Positions 33,428 through 45,396 of a DNA stretch of 64,000 nt are shown in pieces; position 1 is the stretch's first letter, and each line of letters begins with the position of its first letter. The translations under genes and the position numbers were made by a program. Origin of the DNA: Thalassia testudinum (Eukaryota; Streptophyta; Magnoliopsida; Alismatales; Hydrocharitaceae). The notes beneath the pieces are model-generated. The model ran no database searches and was not told the origin of the DNA. It worked only from the letters and a program-made list of their open reading frames with translations. The stretch covers positions 98,636,001 through 98,700,000 of the forward strand of contig JAZHRO010000073.1 in assembly GCA_037157565.1 (NCBI GenBank), in the 5' to 3' direction.

Positions 33428-34631
33428 ATAGCCCCAACCAAGTCAGAGAAGATGGCCATCATACAACGCTGAAATGTTGTTGGTGCATTGCAGAGGCCAA
33501 AGGGCATCCGCTTGAAAGTGAATGTTCCAAAGGGGCATGTGAATGTGGTCTTGTCTTGATCTTCCAAGCTAATCGCTACTTGATTATACCTAGAGTATCC
33601 ATCCAGAAAGCAAAAGAAACTGCGTCTGGCTAACCGTTCTAAGATCTCATCAATGAAAGGAAAAGGAAAGTGATCCTTTGGGTAGCCATGTTTAGTTTCC
33701 TATAGTCAATGCATACCCTCCATGATGTCGCAGTGCGGGTCGAGATGGATTTGCCTTGATCATTTTTCACTACGATGAGTCCTGCTTTCTTGGGCACCAT
33801 CTGGATCGGACTCACCCATTGGCTGTCAGAGATTGGGTATGCAATACCTGCATCTTACCATTTGATGATCTCCTTCTTAACAACCTCTAGCATATATGGG
33901 TTTAGCCATCTTTGAGGTTTTCTCGAATGTTTCACCCCCTCATCTGCGTAAATGTGATGGGTACAATATAAGGGACAAATACCGCGAAGATCAGCAATGC
34001 TCCACCCAATAGTAGCCATATGGTCTTGTAAAATCGAAATCAATTGATGCTCCTGTTCTTGGGTTAAGTGAGCACTAATAATGACCGGGTATGTCTCACT
34101 TTCACCCAAGAACACATACTTAAGTGATTCAGGTAAGGGCTTCAGTTCAATCACGGGTGGGTCAGAGTCAGAAATGGGAATAAGAGGAGCAGACTCAAAG
34201 GTGGGAATCTGACGATCAGTATGCATGTGAATTCCTACTGATTTGCTAACTGTGAGATAATCGGTTGTGACTACATTAACCGGAAACCCATTAGCTGTGG
34301 TCATGTCTTCTTGTAACAACAGTGGCGATCCAGTAGTGTATGGATCAGGATAGCTAGATTCAGGGGTGCTGTGGTCATAAACACACCCTAAACAATCGGA
34401 TCCTTGGTGAGATATGTGTAGTGCAATGGTCTCAGTCCCATGTGGATCGAGGTCCAAGAACCCTGATAGTGCAGACGAATGAGACATTGGGTCGTCACAA
34501 AAGAGCCCAATGTTACCGCAGTATGAAAAATCTTCGTCTTCATCATCCTCCTCTATGCGATCATAGTCAAAATTCCTTGATGCCCTGAATATGTCAAGTC
34601 GAAGTCGCTCATTACCTAGGGCTATCTCCAT
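33349..34631 (-). pseudogene. RT N-terminal and central part of element D
   Basis: 34631-33855 is an open linker-plus-RT-start piece: acidic linker, then LKYVFLGE, IGWSIADLRGI, YADEGVK and LNPYMLEVVKKEI, the stretch that precedes RT in Athila polyproteins. The RT fingers and palm between 33850 and 33570 are broken by stops. 33567-33349 has MPFGLCNAPTTFQRC, then a one-nucleotide frame break near 33435 puts the FMDDFS box into the next frame. The last part overlaps the next entry for that reason. Confidence 0.85.
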
Positions 34632-34699
34632 ACACCCGGATGCACAATCAATGTTTGCTCAGGCTGTTGCTAGAAATGATTGGTGCATCTCGGAGATTA

Positions 34700-35200
34700 G
34701 GAGGAACTTCTATATCGAGAACGAAAAAATCTACAGGAAAGCAGAATCCGTGAACTTTTACGATCACATTCTCAACCACCCCCTCTATGTTTTTACTGAT
34801 CTATCAGCTAGCTGAATCGTGACCGAGGTTGGCTTCAACTCCCCAAATCAAAATCGATCAAATACAGTAGTGGCAGTCAGGTTGATGGACGAACCCAGAT
34901 CTAGAAGGGCCCGATCAAATGGAGAATCTTGCAAGAAGTAGGATATGAGTGGGGTACCTAGGTCTTTCCTTTTTGGCAGTAAGTCAGCTAGAATCACGGT
35001 GCTAGCCTCTTTTGACAGTACCGCTTGTCCAATTCTAGGTTGTCGCTTAGGGGTAAATAGTCCTTGAAGAACCTAGCGACAACGGGGATGTGATCAATTT
35101 CCTCGAGGAAAGGGACCTGAACATGCACTTCCTTGAACATTGACTTCAGGTCCTCAAAATTCTACGTGTCCTTCTTCCTTACTACATTTCACGTCAGAGC
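34700..35200 (-). pseudogene. Aspartic protease remnant of element D
   Basis: On the minus strand around 34930-34850 one frame reads FDRALLDLGSSINLTATTVF, the active-site region of Athila proteases (D-L-G-[AS]-S in place of the usual D-[ST]-G). GELKPTSVTIQLADRS follows. Upstream, at about 35160-35090, FKEVHVQVPFLEEIDHI marks the gag-protease junction. Several stops interrupt the frame. The protease would mature the gag-pol polyprotein. Confidence 0.75.
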
Positions 35201-37168
35201 CTCAGGAAAAGGGATGAGAATCTCAGGGTCAAGTGAAATCTTACCCTTATCTACCGTAGGTGGCTCCTGAGATGGAGTCGAACCCACCTACAGCGAAGGG
35301 TGATAAAATTCAAGACTCGCTTGCCTATGTGGTGGGTCGAATGTCTTCCTTCCACTCCTCAATGAGACAGCATTTGCATCGGCTTGCTATCCATGAGGTG
35401 GTGGGGGAGCGGAAGGGGCAGAGTATGTGGGGTTCTACATCAAAGGTGGCTAGCCTTGAGTGTAACCAGGTGGTGTAGGAGGTGCTTGTAATATGGCGTG
35501 TGCCTGTCCCTGTGGTGCCTGAAACCTTGGCGGGGCGCCTTGGTTCTGCACGTACCGAGGGTTCGAGACAGGTTGGGAGGGCAAGGCTCCCTGAGTCTAT
35601 GCTCCTACAACAACTGGTTTTGTGTGTTCTATATAGTCTGTATCTGGTCAGCCATCACCTTCATTATCTGCAAGGCATCCTACGTAGACTTCCTCATTGA
35701 TTCTTGTAGCTCCTCTTTTAGTGCCTCCAGAGGGTCAACCCATTTTGGAGGGTGACTGGCAGCTTGGTGCAATGACTGGTATATAGAATAGGGTTGCTGC
35801 TGCTGAGACCGGAATGGCTGCTACCTAGGGTATGTGTTTTGCACATTCCCGTATTGCCTAGTCTGGTAGTGTAGGTCTTGATGTGGTCTCTGTGAGTTAC
35901 CAACCAGGAGAAGTTCGGATGCTGGTGCCAACCAGGGTTATACATCTCTGAGTACGGGTTATTACGCTCATATCCTTGAACAGCACTGACATCTTCTTAG
36001 GCTGAAGGTGTCTGTGACGTATATCCATCAAGGGGATATGTATTATAGTCAGCAGGTGGTGCGAACCCTAGTTATATAGTGCCAGATTGGGATTGTTTAG
36101 GGGATTCTAATATATAGGATCTCGTAAATAAGGAGAGGATGCATCCCGAGTGAGTAAATTAACTCGAGTAGGAGGGGCTTAGGGTACATGGGAGGGTCAT
36201 GGAGCAACAGAGTCCAGGTCAGATTAACCCTAACTAATTTGGTCAATCTTATTTTCGATCTGGTTTATTCTATCCAGTTGCTTGACGATGATATCCATGT
36301 TGGCTCGAATAGACATGGTGTGAGCCTCATGGACACCAACCCGCTGCTGACTAGGCAGCTAGAACTGGTTCATGGACGCGGCATTCATTGAGTTCTCTTC
36401 CAAAGATTTGAACAACTCAAATATGCTATTCTCGTCTTTTGCGAGGAAATTCCCACCACTAGATGCATCTACTAGATACTGATGTGTGTCATCTAGCCCA
36501 TGGTAAAAGATCTGAGCTAGGTGCCATCTGATCATACCATGGTGCGGGCATTTTCGGAGAAGGTCGTGAAATCGGTCCCAGGCATCATGCAACTTCTCCC
36601 CAGCTCCTTGGGAGAAAGTCATGATTGCACACCTCATCAGGTTCGTTTGACTAATCGGGAAGAACTTTTGCAGGAATTCACATCGTAATTTCAAACAGGT
36701 TCCAATTCGCTTCCCAATGGTCTTGAACCATTATGAAGCTTTATCCCTCAGAGAAAATGGGAAAAGCTTTATCAGAACAATCCCAAGATCAACATTCCTG
36801 GGTTGAATCATTTATGCGAGTCAACTTAGGTCCTGTAAGTGCTAAAACAGATCTTCGCTTGAGTTTCCATAGAAATGACTATTGATCAAACCAATCACAT
36901 TAGGCTTGAGCTCAAATGCATCTCTACCTACAGGAATCCGGACTAAGGGTGCAACGATCGGTGCAATTAGATCATAGAAATCCCAAAAGTTGTTCTCCTC
37001 ACGGTGGATGTTGCATTCTATCAAGCGTTGTCAAGATACGGTCCATGCTCTACTGTTGCCGCTCCTCTGATTCAGCAACCCAGGCCTCTAGATGACCATG
37101 GGGTCTAGATTACCTGCATCCTAAATAGGTCTAGGTCTAGGTCTAGGTCCAGGATTAGGGTTAGCCAT
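35201..37168 (-). pseudogene. Gag remnant of element D
   Basis: Starts at an ATG (37168-37166, MANPNPGPRPRPRP, soon followed by a stop). Recognisable pieces: 37024-36842 (gag N-terminal part), 36694-36359 (core gag: FLQKFFPISQTN, LHDAWDRFHDLLRKCPHHG, LAQIFYHGL) and the motif YNPGWHQHPNFSW near 35945-35905. The last is diagnostic of Athila gag. A Gln/Pro-poor, frame-broken tail runs to 35200. The protein would form the virus-like particle; stops and frame shifts make it non-functional. Confidence 0.82.
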
Positions 37169-38826
37169 CTCGGCTAAGGGAGTAGAAGAAGTAGGGGGAG
37201 AAGATGGTCCTGGCAAGGTGACTCACCTCCTTGGGAGTGGCTCCCAAGGTCCAACCAGTCAAGGTTTGAGTGACCTCCTTCCTTGCATACACCACCCAAC
37301 CCCTAGGTTGGTGTAGCCAAGCCAGACAGGGCTAAGGCCCTATCAATCAGATGGTCCTTATGATCGGATGACTAGATTTTTCATTTTAAGTTTGAATTCC
37401 TGAAGAAAAATTCATCGTACAGCTGACTGAAAGTGATTCCCGCCTCTCAAGCTAACCAAGCCAGCCTGGTTACGAGGGGACTAAGGGGAAGGTTCTTCCT
37501 TTACCTCATGCCTCCGGTTCCGTTACCCCCGAGCCACAGTCATTTGACACTGCCCTATATACTTAGTCACCAGGTTCAGCAAGACAGGTTGAAGCCACCC
37601 AGTAATACAACAAATTCAGGTTTGCTTACGTGTTTTAAAATTAATTTCAACCTGTTTTTCTTCAGTTGGGGTTTGTGGTAAGTGGCCCACAAGGAGACCA
37701 ACCACACCGGCTAAACACTAGACTTGACTAAGTCTAGGTTAGCCCAAATGCGGTCTCTAGAATGTAATCCTAAAGGTGTAACCTAGGGTTCATGCAATTC
37801 TGGGGTCTTTTTTTTTCATTCTTTTCTGCAAACCACAATAATAAAAAAAGTTCTCTGAACAAAATTGGAACCCAAATAAATTGAAATATGGCAAGTAGAT
37901 TTCCTTTTCAATTATCTTTTCATATAATAATTTTTTATAATTTTTTCTATTCAACCAAATTTATAGGGATTTTTTAATTATCAGGGGGTCGATCTGGAAT
38001 TTTGACCTCTTGTCGATTTTTTGCTTTGAAAGAGTATCAAATGATTTTCAAAAATTCATGAAAAATATGGAAGTTAAATCTAATGAGAACAAATTTCAAA
38101 CCTGACCATTTTTAGTCAAAATAGGTTTGTGGATTGCTCGAAATTGATTTTTGAATTTTGAAAATTTTCAAATCTTGGTCAGTCTGACCCCATTTCACTT
38201 CGTGAATTTTTAAAAATTTTTTACTTGGAATCTTTTCAAATGAATGGTGCCATTTGAAAGGTGGTTTAAAAATGAAGCTCTAGCTTGAATTTCAAAATTT
38301 TTTACTTATTAATTTTTCAGAAATTGAATTTTTGAATCGGAATTTAAAGCCTGGCCAAAAATCAAAGGATGGCGGGGAAACTTTTGAAAAGGTGTTTGAA
38401 TTTAAAATTCAAACTTTCCACCAAAATGATTTTTTTTAAGAAAGATTTTTTTTCAAAAGATTTTCATTTTTTTTATTTTTTTAATAAAGATCCTTTTTCA
38501 AAAGATTTTCATTTTTTTTCTTGCTTTTTTTTTTCAAAACTAGCTAACTAATCTAAGATTCAAAAAGGGAAACCTATTCTAACTACCTTTTCTTTATTTT
38601 TTTTTTCAAGAAAATAAATAGGCTTTTTTTCTCAAATGAAATTGCAAGAAGGAAATCTAACCTAAACTTCAAATCAAACCTAGACTAAGAAAGATATGAA
38701 GTGCACCTGGTATTTTTTTCGCACTCGTGTGCGAAGATCCCGTTTTTCGCTACTTTCCTGCACATCAAAAGACTGGCAGAGGAAGATTTATCAATGATAA
38801 TTCTAGAGATCAAAATAAAAAATGGC
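37169..38826 (-). other. Element D leader, noncoding
   Basis: Untranslated region between primer site and gag. AT-rich, with poly-T/poly-A stretches at 37806-37850 and 38400-38640. Open frames here are low-complexity Phe/Lys-rich artefacts. Confidence 0.65.
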
Positions 38827-38852
38827 GTTGCCTCCCCGCCAACGATGCCATT
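38827..38852 (-). other. Element D primer binding site, tRNA-Asp type
   Basis: Element sense TGGCATCGTTGGCGGGGAGG after a two-base spacer from the LTR. Compared with the tRNA-Asp complement TGGCGCCGTTGCCGGGG there are few mismatches. The flank GGGAGGC can pair with the U5 box of the same element. Confidence 0.85.
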
Positions 38853-40524
38853 TGTTGAGATCGTAGAGCGCGTATGTGATCAGAAATGCATCATAGTACA
38901 GTTGCGAAATATGATCAACAAACATAATTTCTAAGATAACGAGACTTAAGTCTCAGTCGTTCATCTCTGGGAGGAGTTTTGGAAATGCAAGTTCAAATTC
39001 TATCTCACTCGCTCTACTCATTTAAAATCGCATGTCAATTTATACTAAGTATGTATTGATACACGACATGCTGTTGCCAGAATATCAGAAATTGAAAGCA
39101 TGCAACTTTAATCACACCAAAAGACGATAATCAGGCATATGGTGATTTTCAAAATATAAATATATATAAATGTTTTCATTGAGGCATCATGGTGGTTGCA
39201 GCACAGGTAGCAGAATGTTGTACAGGGAAATTTAAATCTAGCTAGCAGAAAACTACTGCATGCATGAATCTATGAGGGGATTATGCATGCATCATTGGGA
39301 GAGAATATGGAGCTACACTACTAAGCAGTAAATAAGGCATTAAATCTATGAAGAACTAGAATCTAGTCTAGTAGAACTAAAGGCATTCAGAGGTGGGCTC
39401 CGATGGCCTTTGAATGAATTCTAGTGGGTTTGGGTCAAGGTAGGTCTCAAATTAGGGTTGTAAACCCTAATTCACTAAGGTAAAGTGCAATTAAACTTAA
39501 TACATGTTTAATTGGGTGTGTGGAAACCTAATTGAGAATAAAATAATATAATTAAGTCAAGTCTAGGTCAATTGGACTCTCACTAAGTCCAATTGGACAG
39601 TGTGTGCTGAGATCAGGGCTCAATTGGACTCAATGTGTACAATTGAATAGACTGAAGAGATTGACCATGATCCAAGTCAATTAGGTTTAGTGAGGACCTA
39701 TTTAGGTCCTTAGGGAGGTCTAGAGGTGATGTACTATGGTTAGAGCACCTTAATTTAGGCTCTTAGGGGTTTAGAATTGGGTTTAGGGGGCTAGAGATCT
39801 AAGATCAAGGCTTGAATCTCAAAATAGGGTCTGGAGGGCAGTTCTGGACATCTAATAGAGTTATCAAACATCTTATAGTGAAAAATCAGAAGTCCAGACT
39901 TATTGTCCGAACGTCCAATCAGAGTCAGGTGGTATTCTAGGTTCTGTCTTGGGTATTCTGCAAAAATTGGACATCTGACCAAGTGTCTAGAAGTCCAATA
40001 ACACTGCAGAAGTGGGTTTAAGGTGTGTGGGAGTTGGCTAAGGGTTTTGGACGTCCAAATAGAGGCTAGAATTAGGGTTTTAAGGTTTCCTAGGGTGCGG
40101 TGACCTAATCTAAGTGTGGCTAAGGCTTGGGGAGGCTTCTAGGCTATCCTAGGGCTTGGATGGACCTAAGTTCTTCACAATTTATTTCTTTATTCCTACT
40201 TAATAGAATAGCATACCTTAACTCCCTTACATCATTATCTACTGCATCTAATCTAGGTCTTCCATTCCAGCTCTGCTGCAACACCAGTTATTCTTTACTC
40301 TTCAGATCCAACTTTAGATCCAGCTTCAGATTTAGCTTCTGATCAGCTTATTACCTGCAATTGACATAATGCACCTAATAAGTACATTATAGCATTGTTC
40401 TATGCATAGCTAAAAGAAAGTAGTAAAGTTGCTAGTAATGCTTATGAATGCATTAATTACCCTAACTTATGCTAGGTCCTAGCCTAATTTTGGTCAATTA
40501 AGACCTATGATTGCTGCGCAATCA
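38853..40524 (-). repeat. Element D 5' LTR, internally deleted
   Basis: 1672 bp. Colinear with the 3' LTR at both ends but lacks about 500 bp: GGCCTTTGAATG (39408-39419) joins directly to TTCTAGTGGG, skipping what is 24774-28065 (less the solo LTR) in the partner. The lost part contains the TATA box. U5 has GGGAGGA at 38969-38975 where the partner has GGGAGGC. Minus-strand tip TGATTGC-GCA-GCAATCA is a 7-bp hairpin. Confidence 0.85.
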
Positions 40525-41090
40525 AATGTTCATCCAATGGCAAGAGCGGGTGGGCCTTGAGTTCAAAATGTGACATAAAGGAAGCATTGGATTAGCAGTC
40601 GAGTGGTGGATTGGAGTGATGAAGGTGCGTGCTCAAAACGCGATTTGCCTCTCCTAAGCGAGAGGTGAGAGCCCAAGCCCAATTAAAATTCCTCTGCTCA
40701 ATCAAGAATAAATGTCAATGGCAGCCGCTACGTGGCGATCTGAGATGCGCCAAATGGAGGAGTGCATGCACACACATGATGAGGCACGATGATACCTGCC
40801 ATCACATATGCGTACATGTAACGTGTAAAGACAAAGTGGCGCATGCTAATCTAAGTGGTCCGATCATGTGATCGAACGGCTAATATTGAGTGTACATGAA
40901 TAAAGTCATGAATGGCTGAAGGGGAGCGAGTGTCGACGTGCAGTGATAAACACTCGTTTATCATCATTCTTAAGCTTTAAAATAAACCTAGCTCTTATGA
41001 TTTTGCTCCGCAAGCAGGCTTTTGGGTAGCATTTAGGCATAAATTAGGATACGCATGCATTTTACTTTTATTGTCTTTTTTATAGGTTTT
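40525..41090 (+). repeat. LTR E, right part
   Basis: Continuation of 23551-24215 after element D. 40590-40660 holds a degraded tRNA-like module (TAGCAGTCGAGTGG) at the position it has in the lone LTR at 10661. 40948-41020 resembles 63930-64000 of LTR H (GTTTATCATCATTCTTA, CCTAGCTCTTA), so E and H are one subfamily. The right end is a guess. Confidence 0.6.
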
Positions 41091-42156
41091 TGTGAGTGTT
41101 AGGGATAGACAGAGAGTCAGATCCCCAAAACCCAAGCACTCGGGAAGGCAACTGGTGAAGGAGAAGCTCAAACCAACTGGGACTCAGCTTGATCCAACTT
41201 ACCATAGCTGGATTCTAGCTCACTTGGACTAGGGTTAGCTCATCCTAGCTCCATTCAGCTCATTTCAACTGAATGGCAGCTCAAGAGAGCTCATCTTAGC
41301 TCACCCTAGCTTATGTCAGCTCCTATTAATTCATAGGGAGCTCTAGCTAGCTCAATTTAGTTGACTAGAGTTCACCTCAATTCGGGACTTGGTTGATCCA
41401 GCTCCACTCAACTCCAGCCAGCTGAAGATCACTTCATTTCAGCTCAGGAAGTTCAAGTCCCGCAGCCGGGGACTCAGCTTAGCTCAACTCAGTTGAGCTA
41501 AGCTACCTTAGTTGCCTTAACCAGCTTGATCCTCCCTGGGAGCACCAGACCTAGCTCATCTCAACTCCTTGTGGTAGAAGCCAGCTTACTTTAGCTTGGC
41601 TTAGTAGCTAGAAAAGAACTAGCAAACTAAGCCAGCTAAAGAAGCTCCATGCCACCCTCTTCAGTAGCTGCCAGCTCCCGTTCAGGTCTAGACTTCCTCT
41701 GTCCAGCTCCTTTCCTCAAACCCTAGCTGCCATTGCCTCCTCCTATACTCCATTACTAGCTAAGCTAGCTTAGCTCTAGCTCCTTGGGCCATCCATCACC
41801 ATAAAGTCCAACCTAACTAGCTCTACCTCAAGCCCACCTAAGCTACACCTAACCTCCACCTAGTCCACCCTAAGTTGGTGCCAACCTTAGCCATCTCTTC
41901 ACCCCTCAACAACCACCGAAAGGCACCTCCAATTTGGCACCAAAAACCACCCCTAACCACCCATAAAAGTGGTGTCAACTCTCCTTTGATCTCATCCCTA
42001 CACCTACCCCTTCCAAGCCCCACCCACCCTACACCTCACCTTCCTTCTAGAAGCCTTTAAGTTGGTGCCAACCCATGGCACCCTTCAATTGTTGGCGCCA
42101 CTTTTAGGTGCCGTTTGGCCACCATAACCACCACCCATCATGCCCTTTAGGTGGCG
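41091..42156. other. AGCT-rich degenerate repeat and anonymous DNA
   Basis: 41120-41800 is dense in the tetramer AGCT, mostly as (C/T)AGCTCA or TAGCT, in no fixed period. 41800-42120 is C-rich with GTTGGTGCCAACC at about 41874-41886 and again at 42061-42073, plus TTGGCGCC and GGCACC variants. No reading frame is convincing. It may be LTR or internal sequence of the element that owned LTR E. Confidence 0.55.
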
Positions 42157-42252
42157 TGATATGGACACATCTATTTAGGTTAAAATGCATAATCATGCAT
42201 GTTCCTAGGCTTAGATTTGCATTTCATGTTATAAATATTGCATTGCACGCAT
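42157..42252 (+). repeat. LTR H, left tip (A/B-type family)
   Basis: TGATATGGACACATCTATTT followed by TAGGTTAAAATGC and the TTCATGTTATAAATATTGCA block of the family, cut by element F. It resumes at 63430 with CATTCTACATTTAGAGTAG, which is what follows in A and B. Confidence 0.8.
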
Positions 42253-43981
42253 TGATTAGCCCATATTTGTGGGCTATTTAAGTATTTAAGTGCGTAGACA
42301 TTAAGTTAATTTTAACATTTAGATGGCATACATTAGGATGTAAATAAATTAATTCATATTTTTAGCTTAAGTGCATAATTCATGTGTGGCATCCATATCT
42401 AAATGCATTTAGAATTAACCTAAAAGTGCATGCATTTGATTAGTTAGTTAATTAGGTGCATTACATACATTGTTTTAATTAACATAGAAGTTAAGGAGTT
42501 ATGTATAAATAATCCTAATTATTTTATTGTTCTTCTTCTTCTCCTTCTGCAAGTAACCGCTCCACCTCTGCCTCCTCCTATGCATTCACTCTTCATAGCT
42601 ACAAGAATTCACTCGACGGTGGATCTCCTCCCGCCTGTTCGGATTTCAAATCCTTGTAGCCACAGCTACAAAGGAGGAGGAATGGTTGCCATTCAGAGGA
42701 GGCCTCCATCCCCACTCCTCACCATGCAGAGAACTCGTTCTCATCTGCTCCACTACCACTGGCCAACCACGGTGGAGCTTCGCCACTGTGGGCATGCAAG
42801 GTGATAGCCCGTACCACCAACACAGAGCTCTATATTACAGATCACCTCCCCCGACGACCGCCACTGCGCACCTTCCCGCTCACTTAAGATGTCCCTGCTT
42901 TTGTCCACACATCACGCCATCACCAACAACTCCCACATCCTCCTTCCCACACATGGCTAGCAGGGCATTCGTATGTGCAACAACGCACAACCTCCTATGC
43001 ATGCCTCCTTACTGCATCCCCACGCAACCGCCCTCCAGCTCCACTGCGACAGGCGTGTGCACAACCTCGCTACGCTCCCTCGCCATTCCTGCACACACAC
43101 ACCATTCACAGCAGTAGCATCGTGCGCACCCCCCTTGCTACACCTCCACCCCACAGACACAGCAGCACGCCTTTGTGCGCTCAACAGCATAGCACCGCGC
43201 ATGCCCATTGGCTCACGCCCCTCACCTTCGCAAGCTTCAACAGCAAATAGAGCTACAGCCTGCTACACATCCTCCAGCAGCTCCTCCCGCGCACCTCCAG
43301 GGTGTAGGCACATCCACTCGCTGCGCCTCCAGCGAGCAACACCTCCATCGACTTCCCTCGCCATGTGCAGCAGCCATTCCATATGCGCGTCTCCCTCCGC
43401 CTACTCACCTCCAACCCGTGCATTGAGTTGCTTCACAGCAGTAGCAAGCAACCTATCGCCGCTACCCCTCTCTTCTTCATCCGACCGACTCGAGCAATGC
43501 CACACCTAACCGCCACCACCTCCAGGTGCGCATTGGCCTCGCCCACCTGCAGTGAAGACCACGCTGCCGATCTTCTCCTCCATCGCGCATGAGAACCCAC
43601 AAAGGAAATGCTCTTTCTTGTGGTATTAGTAATTAAATTTCAATGCCATTGCAAGAGTGAGATTGTTGAACTTATTAATTAAATAATATGGCTAATTTAT
43701 GCAAGTGACCTTTGTCTTTCTCATAAATGGCATTTTAGCGTGATCTCTTGTTGTTTCCTTAATCTGAAGGCAGATTTGGCTTGATTTCTTGACAAAATTA
43801 ATAGTGAACATTCAGTTTTGATATTAATGAGTTTAATTAGGGGATTGTCTCCCTGTGGATACGACCCGCTCTTCTACGAGTGGTTTAATTTTTAATTATT
43901 TTGATTAATCGATTTTCCACCACTTAGAAATACGACAAATCTTCTTAATCATCATTTTTGAAAGTGAAAATCAGCCTATCA
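42253..43981 (+). repeat. Element F 5' LTR
   Basis: Starts TGATTAGCCCATATTTGTGG; TAGCCCA and TGGGCTA form a 7-bp tip hairpin. TATA box TATAAATAAT at 42504-42513. 42550-43590 is C-rich with long open frames in all plus-strand frames (low stop density, not a gene in my view). U5 box CTCCCTGTGGATACGACC at about 43849-43866. Ends CCTATCA, two bases before the primer site; the 3' LTR stops about 27 bp earlier. Confidence 0.85.
42504..42513 (+). promoter_or_regulatory. Putative TATA box of element F 5' LTR
   Basis: TATAAATAAT preceded by GTTATG; conserved in the 3' LTR at 62029-62038. About 250 bp from the LTR start. Confidence 0.5.
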
Positions 43982-43983
43982 AA

Positions 43984-44007
43984 TGGCACCGTTGCTGCGG
44001 AGCTAAT
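43984..44007 (+). other. Element F primer binding site, tRNA-Asp type
   Basis: TGGCACCGTTGCTGCGGAGC, a few mismatches from the tRNA-Asp complement. GGAGCTAAT at its end pairs imperfectly with ATTGTCTCC in U5 (43844-43852). Confidence 0.75.
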
Positions 44008-45333
44008 GAGCCTGTTAGACTTGAATTTATTTAATTATTTGTTCACATTTTATTTGAGGCATATTTCAATTCGATTATCTATTTGGTGTGAGATACTCGT
44101 ATTTGGAGACATCTTGTCGCACCAGCCTCAAAGATCAGGCGATCCTTGACATTGTTGATGGAGTTGCAACAATGGGAGAAGAAGCATCATACCCGCTTCA
44201 GCAACGCTTTGGTGGACCTTATTTCCACTACTAGAGGAGAGATCCAGAGGACCACATCTTCATCTCACCCAGTTAGTTGTAGATAATTTTTACTTTTCTT
44301 TCTTTTCTTTCTTTTAGTACATTCACTTGGAAAACCCTTGTTCGGGGGTATATTTGAGGGGTTTGCTCCCCGACTTTCTTTTTGGCCCGTGTTGGGTAAC
44401 TTTTCGGGAGCCTGTTCCCTTTTCTTTAGATCTAGGTTTTCTTTTGTGGATTGATTTTATTTTTCTTGCTTGTGCATAAGTAGATCAAAAAAACAAAAAC
44501 AAAAAAACACAAGTTTCCTGCCTTAGGACGACCATTTAGGTGTGAATGAGCAGCCTCTAGATTTATTTTACTTGCATTTTCCTACATCTTGCATTGCTAA
44601 TTGCTGGAGAAAAGGTACATCCTCTTTCTTTGCATTCTATATTGTTCACGCATGTGTATTTGGATTTAATTGCAAGACCACCTAATTGAATTGAAAAGAT
44701 CTAACAAGTGGTCACATATTTTCTTGAAAAAGGACTTTAAGTTAAGGAGGAACACTAAAAACCAAGGACTTGAATTGAGCCATTGTGCTGCAGTTCAAAA
44801 TTCAAAACTCAGAGTTTTTACGATGTATGCACACTTGTATCTCTTACACCACGACACGCATTTAGACACTCCTAGGTCTTGGAACTATTAGGACAAGTGC
44901 CCTCCTACTGTTGGATTCTGAAGTGTTCGGAACTTGAGATCAAAGGTTTTGTAAATCCAAAGTGGGGGATACTCTATCATAGATTTTTGGGGGTAGTTAA
45001 GAAGCACTGTGAAAGCATAGCTTCAAAGGAAGGCTTAGGCCTACTTGCATCCCTCGATCTTCCATCTTTGGAGTTGCTCTACCATTTTAGATTTAGGGAA
45101 GAACACCTAAGCTCCAACTAAGTCCTTTTAGGCATTTCATAGGTCAACAATAGGCGTGTAATTAATTGGGCAACTTGCTTTGTCACCTACAATTTGAATT
45201 AAAGTCAAAAGCCTAAATTTGTAAAGACCTAACAAGTCCTTTTGAATTGTGTTTATAGTGCATGCTTAGGAGACAACTTGTGTTTGATCCTAAACCTGAA
45301 AGAATCTTAAGAAGGAACCTCCCAAGGGAAGTA
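44008..45333 (+). other. Element F leader, noncoding
   Basis: Long untranslated leader between primer site and gag. Short frames such as 44670-44891 and 44879-45121 have no recognised motif and no counterpart in D that I can see. Confidence 0.55.
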
Positions 45334-45396
45334 ATGGCTGGTCAAAGGAGCCTTAAGGAATATTTCATTCCGACCAATCAAAATGGCCCTGCACTA
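45334..45396 (+). pseudogene. Element F gag, 5' end, cut by element G
   Basis: ATG at 45334 opens MAGQRSLKEYFIPTNQNG. The frame runs 21 codons to 45396, where G is inserted after the CACTA target site. It resumes in the same phase at 55241. So G interrupted a gag frame that was otherwise continuous at this point. Confidence 0.8.

Larger units (their letters stand above)
24216..40524 (-). mobile_element. Element D: decayed Athila-lineage Ty3/gypsy retrotransposon
   Basis: LTRs 24216-29185 (enlarged by a solo LTR) and 38853-40524, polypurine tract beside the left LTR, tRNA-Asp primer site beside the right LTR: it reads leftwards. Gag, protease, RT, RNase H and integrase remnants follow in that order from 37168 to 31257. 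The right flank AATGT (40525-40529) resembles GATGT (24212-24216) on the left, allowing one shared or lost T at the LTR tip; the duplication is thus probable, not certain. It splits LTR E. Confidence 0.85.

Noticed and set aside
23551..42252. LTR E and LTR H as the two LTRs of one element with 41091-42156 as its inside
   Set aside because: Same subfamily and orientation, but no primer site after E and no polypurine tract before H.
42973..43509. Long Ser/Thr/Pro/His-rich open frames in F's LTRs (178 codons here, 199 at 62426-63025)
   Set aside because: All three plus-strand frames are open in this C-rich stretch and the two LTR versions differ by frame-changing indels; low stop density explains them.
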